Assembly (NCBI GenBank): GCA_037833965.1
Contig: AP031356.1
Coordinates: 2,378,501 to 2,442,500 of the forward strand
Direction: 5' to 3'
Source of the DNA: Marchantia polymorpha subsp. ruderalis
Lineage: Eukaryota; Streptophyta; Marchantiopsida; Marchantiales; Marchantiaceae
DNA: 64,000 bases
The number at the start of each line of letters is the position of its first letter. The first letter of the stretch is position 1. A program made the translations under genes and the position numbers. Shown one piece after another: positions 61,276 to 64,000 of this stretch. The notes beneath the pieces are model-generated. The model saw nothing but the letters and a program-made list of their open reading frames with translations. It had not been told where the DNA came from and did not search any database.

Positions 61276-62844
61276 CCTCGGTACCTCGCGAGGACGAGGG
61301 TTTAAGTCCGAGACGGACTCTCTCGACTGCCAACAGAACCGATCCAACCAAACAGATTGATGACATGCCCCCACCCCCTCCTCGGCCCCCCCACCCCTCC
61401 CCCGAACTCCCACCGAGTCCCGACACAATCCCCGCCTTCGTACCCCCCAACCCCCCAGCTCTCGACAACGTCCCCAATGCACCGGGCTCGGCTCTCTGGC
61501 CTCTTCTGCCCGCGGGCTCGGGAATATTCCATATGCTCCTCGCCCTCCTTTGGCGCATGTGGAAGATTCTGCGAGACGCCACGAAGCGGTCCGGCCTCGG
61601 CCCTGACCTAATTAAAGGACACCCCCTTTCCCCCTTTTGTCCCCTTTTTTTTTCCTTTTTCTTTAATTTTTTTGTGTTTATAAGTTGGCGGGTCAATGAG
61701 AAATCCTTTGCGTGGTCCACACTTCCTTCATGCGATAAGCCATAACAGTTACAGGAATATATCTCGCTCGCTTCCAGCTGCACCGAATGGAATCTCTTTA
61801 ATGAAGTGGATGAGATGAGGTGAGTTGTAGTGTGTCCAAATTCCAGGCGCTTCTTTGTTTGTTTGTACTGGAGCTCCCTCTTTTCGAGTTCAGTGTGGTG
61901 GGTTTGGATGTTCATACTCTTTGACATTTTCCTCTTCGACTGTGTGGAAGAGCCTAACTCGGTGGCAAACTAATATTGTAGGCACGGAGAGATGGAGGGG
62001 TGGTTCTTGGTGCAAGCTTCGCACTCAAGACAAGAGGTAGACGACAATTTGTTTGTTCTCAAAGTCACCAAATACGTCTTCACATTAACGTTATTTTCTC
62101 CTTATAATTCTCCTCTCTATATATCCCACTTGGATATCCAGAAAAAATTTATGTACATGAACCATCTTGTATTACATCTTGCATCACACAAAGAATTTTT
62201 TTTTGGAATATTTCTTTGTTGAATTTATTTTTTTCATCAAAGAATTTTTTAAAACTCACCAATTTTTATTTTTTATGACTTTCAATATAGGTTAATAAAT
62301 TTCAATGTTTTATCTCACCAAAAAAAATATACTTATACAATATAGTATGATATCAACCATAATTACTATGATACATGAGAATTCTTATTTTATATATATA
62401 GGGTGTGGACAAAAAATATAACCTATAATACTGGCATTAAGTAATTAGTATTGTATACTTTATCTTCATATGGTCAATCATAGTGATGATCAATAGCAAT
62501 ACGAGTCATGTTATATCTAAAGAGTCAATATACTTAGCATAAATCATTAATTGTTTCCAAGTATCTCATGAAGTTGAAAAAATATTAGTTAGAACAAGTT
62601 TCAAAACTTTATCAAAATGAACTATAATTATAAAGAAACATAATAAATGTACTTTTGAAAGATGATTCTTGGAAAAACTGAAAATAACGATTAAAAAATT
62701 TGATAGTTTCCAGTGCATACTTTGTAAGTACAATAAATAAATTTGAATTTCAAATAATTTTATTATAAATTTTAAGATTTGGTATAATCTTCTTAATATT
62801 TTTTTACATTTTGAAGTTTTACTTATCTCTATATCTTTCCATAT

Positions 62845-62849
62845 GTTTA
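62845..62849 (+). repeat. target-site duplication, left copy (GTTTA)
   Basis: GTTTA directly precedes the solo LTR and is repeated at 63117-63121. Confidence 0.8.
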
Positions 62850-63116
62850 TGTTGAGGATAACTCTAATTAAGGAGTTAATCTCGGTTAAAAATTAACAGA
62901 GGTTAGTTAACCGCACATGTAGTTATTTATAGATTAGAGTGGTTGACTATCTTGGGTATATATACCATGAGAGTGATAAGAAGAACTCACTTAAGCAGTA
63001 AACTTTCTTGAGCGTATTCCTCTGTGGACGTAGCCCCTGAGTGTGAACCACATTATACTTGTGTCTCTGCGTTCATTGTGTTGTTACTTTGATAGTTTGA
63101 GAAATTTAGCGTTACA
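62850..63116 (+). repeat. solo LTR, same family as the 3.8-kb element
   Basis: It is 267 bp, starts TGTTGAGGATAACTCTAATT and ends AGCGTTACA, flanked by a perfect 5-bp duplication GTTTA. Ends and several internal stretches (AAGGAGTTAATCTCGG, GTGGACGTAGCCCC) match the LTRs at 3835 and 7491. A GGGTATATATACC box lies near 62960. A solo LTR arises by recombination between the two LTRs of a full element, with loss of the interior. Confidence 0.85.
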
Positions 63117-63121
63117 GTTTA
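63117..63121 (+). repeat. target-site duplication, right copy (GTTTA)
   Basis: Exact match to 62845-62849. Confidence 0.8.
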
Positions 63122-64000
63122 TACAACATAATTATACAGTAAAATGTAAGACATTGAATTTACATCAATGCAGATGTATCTACAAAAGCTATTTTAGATG
63201 AAAAGCATTAGAATTAATCAAACCAAATAATTACATTATCAAATTTATTTAAATTTTATATTCGAGATATAATATTAGTCCGTTATTTAACACACTAATG
63301 CAATATATATGCATTTTATGAAATAAAAAAAAGTTGTGCTCGTCCAAAAAAAAATCAAATCTATTTCAACTTCAATTATTGATAGCTTGTATTAAAAATA
63401 TTCACAACAATATAATAGTTAACTTCTAATTCTGAAATTTTTTAATTGTGAATTTTTTTATCAAATGTCTTGCATATTTTTATATATTATATCTGTCAAA
63501 TTGGTAAAAAATATTTTAAATTGATTAACTTTAAAAATTAAGTTTGTTTTGATTGTTACTTTTCATCAACTATATACATAATTCGAATTGACATTCTCGT
63601 TGAAAAAACCATGGTTTTGGAAAAAATAATCAATCTCGAATGATATTCAAGGATTTAGCTCTGAGACAACAAGCAAGCCTGCAAAATATGTAAAAAATTT
63701 ATGATGATTTTATTGAACATAAATAAATGTGTTCATATGAAAAATTTATTTGTATTTTAAAGATTTCATTTCTAACCTGATTCTAAATCACCTTTGATTT
63801 AAAATAAATTATTTCTAAATAATTGATCTTTTACTTGATATCAGAGAATTAATTGCACATTTAAATATAAAAGTCCCCCGACAGTTTTTAATTTTACAGA
63901 AATAAATTATATGATGTATTGTGTTTCATATACGTTGGTCTCAATTCACGTTTGGTTTCATTCACATGCCAATATTGCATGAGCTTATGACTTATGCTTC
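63122..64000. other. AT-rich intergenic
   Basis: Very AT-rich to the window end with no frame or repeat border of note. Confidence 0.6.

Larger units (their letters stand above)
59640..62849. other. no recognised gene; GC-rich low-complexity zone then AT-rich
   Basis: 60.5-61.7 kb is GC-rich and low in complexity: a CTC/TCC run near 60855, (GA)n near 60955, GTCA/GTCT microsatellite at about 61217-61275 and long C-runs at 61367-61460. Overlapping frames of up to 229 codons occur in several phases on both strands, all composed of such repeats. I do not believe any of them is a gene. The zone could be the promoter and leader of a gene outside the window or an unrecognised one. From 62.1 kb the DNA is AT-rich. 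Confidence 0.45.

Noticed and set aside
60616..61305. 229-codon plus frame in the low-complexity zone
   Set aside because: Starts with TTG and is composed mainly of microsatellite-encoded Ser/Arg/His runs; no domain or conservation is visible.
1..64000. CRISPR array, bacterial operons, riboswitches
   Set aside because: Spliced eukaryotic genes and plant retroelements rule out a prokaryotic source; no regularly spaced identical repeats with unique spacers were seen.

Overview
The window is nuclear DNA of a eukaryote and looks like a seed-free land plant. Genes are split by short GT-AG introns, and intergenic DNA is AT-rich with microsatellites and decayed transposons. Two genes are plant-type housekeeping genes (20S proteasome beta-7/PBG1 and the TMEM19-like protein PGR). 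A third locus looks axonemal (ciliary), which points to a lineage with swimming sperm such as a bryophyte, lycophyte or fern. I cannot name the species.

Layout. 1-3.8 kb: AT-rich DNA with one coding-like but broken stretch (about 1.4-1.7 kb). 3.8-7.7 kb: a complete but non-autonomous copia-like LTR element with target duplication, primer-binding site and polypurine tract, but no gag-pol; its interior holds satellite-like repeats. 7.7-14.5 kb: no recognisable gene. 15.0-16.3 kb: a GC-rich, intronless DUF4246 gene. 17.5-18.1 kb (minus): a possible secreted protein. 18.1-21.4 kb: AT-rich. 21.5-24.0 kb: PBG1, seven exons, resolved base by base. 24.0-29.0 kb: nothing recognised. 29.0-32.3 kb (minus): a twelve-exon TatD/TATDN1-type nuclease, also fully resolved. 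32.3-37.2 kb: no recognised gene, ending in a GC-rich promoter-like zone. 37.3-40.1 kb: PGR, five exons. 41.0-43.2 kb (minus): coding-like debris. 44.3-48.8 kb: a Mutator-like element with long GC-rich terminal inverted repeats and a dead transposase. 49.5-59.4 kb: a ciliary-type locus, one or two genes, with a dynein-light-chain-like motif, coiled coil, Gly-rich region and EF hand. The SLX9 ribosome-biogenesis gene lies antisense inside one of its introns. 59.6-62.8 kb: GC-rich, low-complexity DNA. 62.85-63.12 kb: a solo LTR of the same family as the 3.8 kb element.

The genes do not form a pathway. They are independent housekeeping genes (proteasome, DNA/RNA metabolism, membrane protein, ribosome biogenesis) plus one probable sperm-flagellum locus, separated by transposon relics. 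The points of most interest are the architecture of the ciliary locus with its nested antisense SLX9 and tandemly duplicated 3' end, the GC-rich intronless DUF4246 gene as a transfer candidate, and the LTR family whose large copy carries a satellite-like interior.
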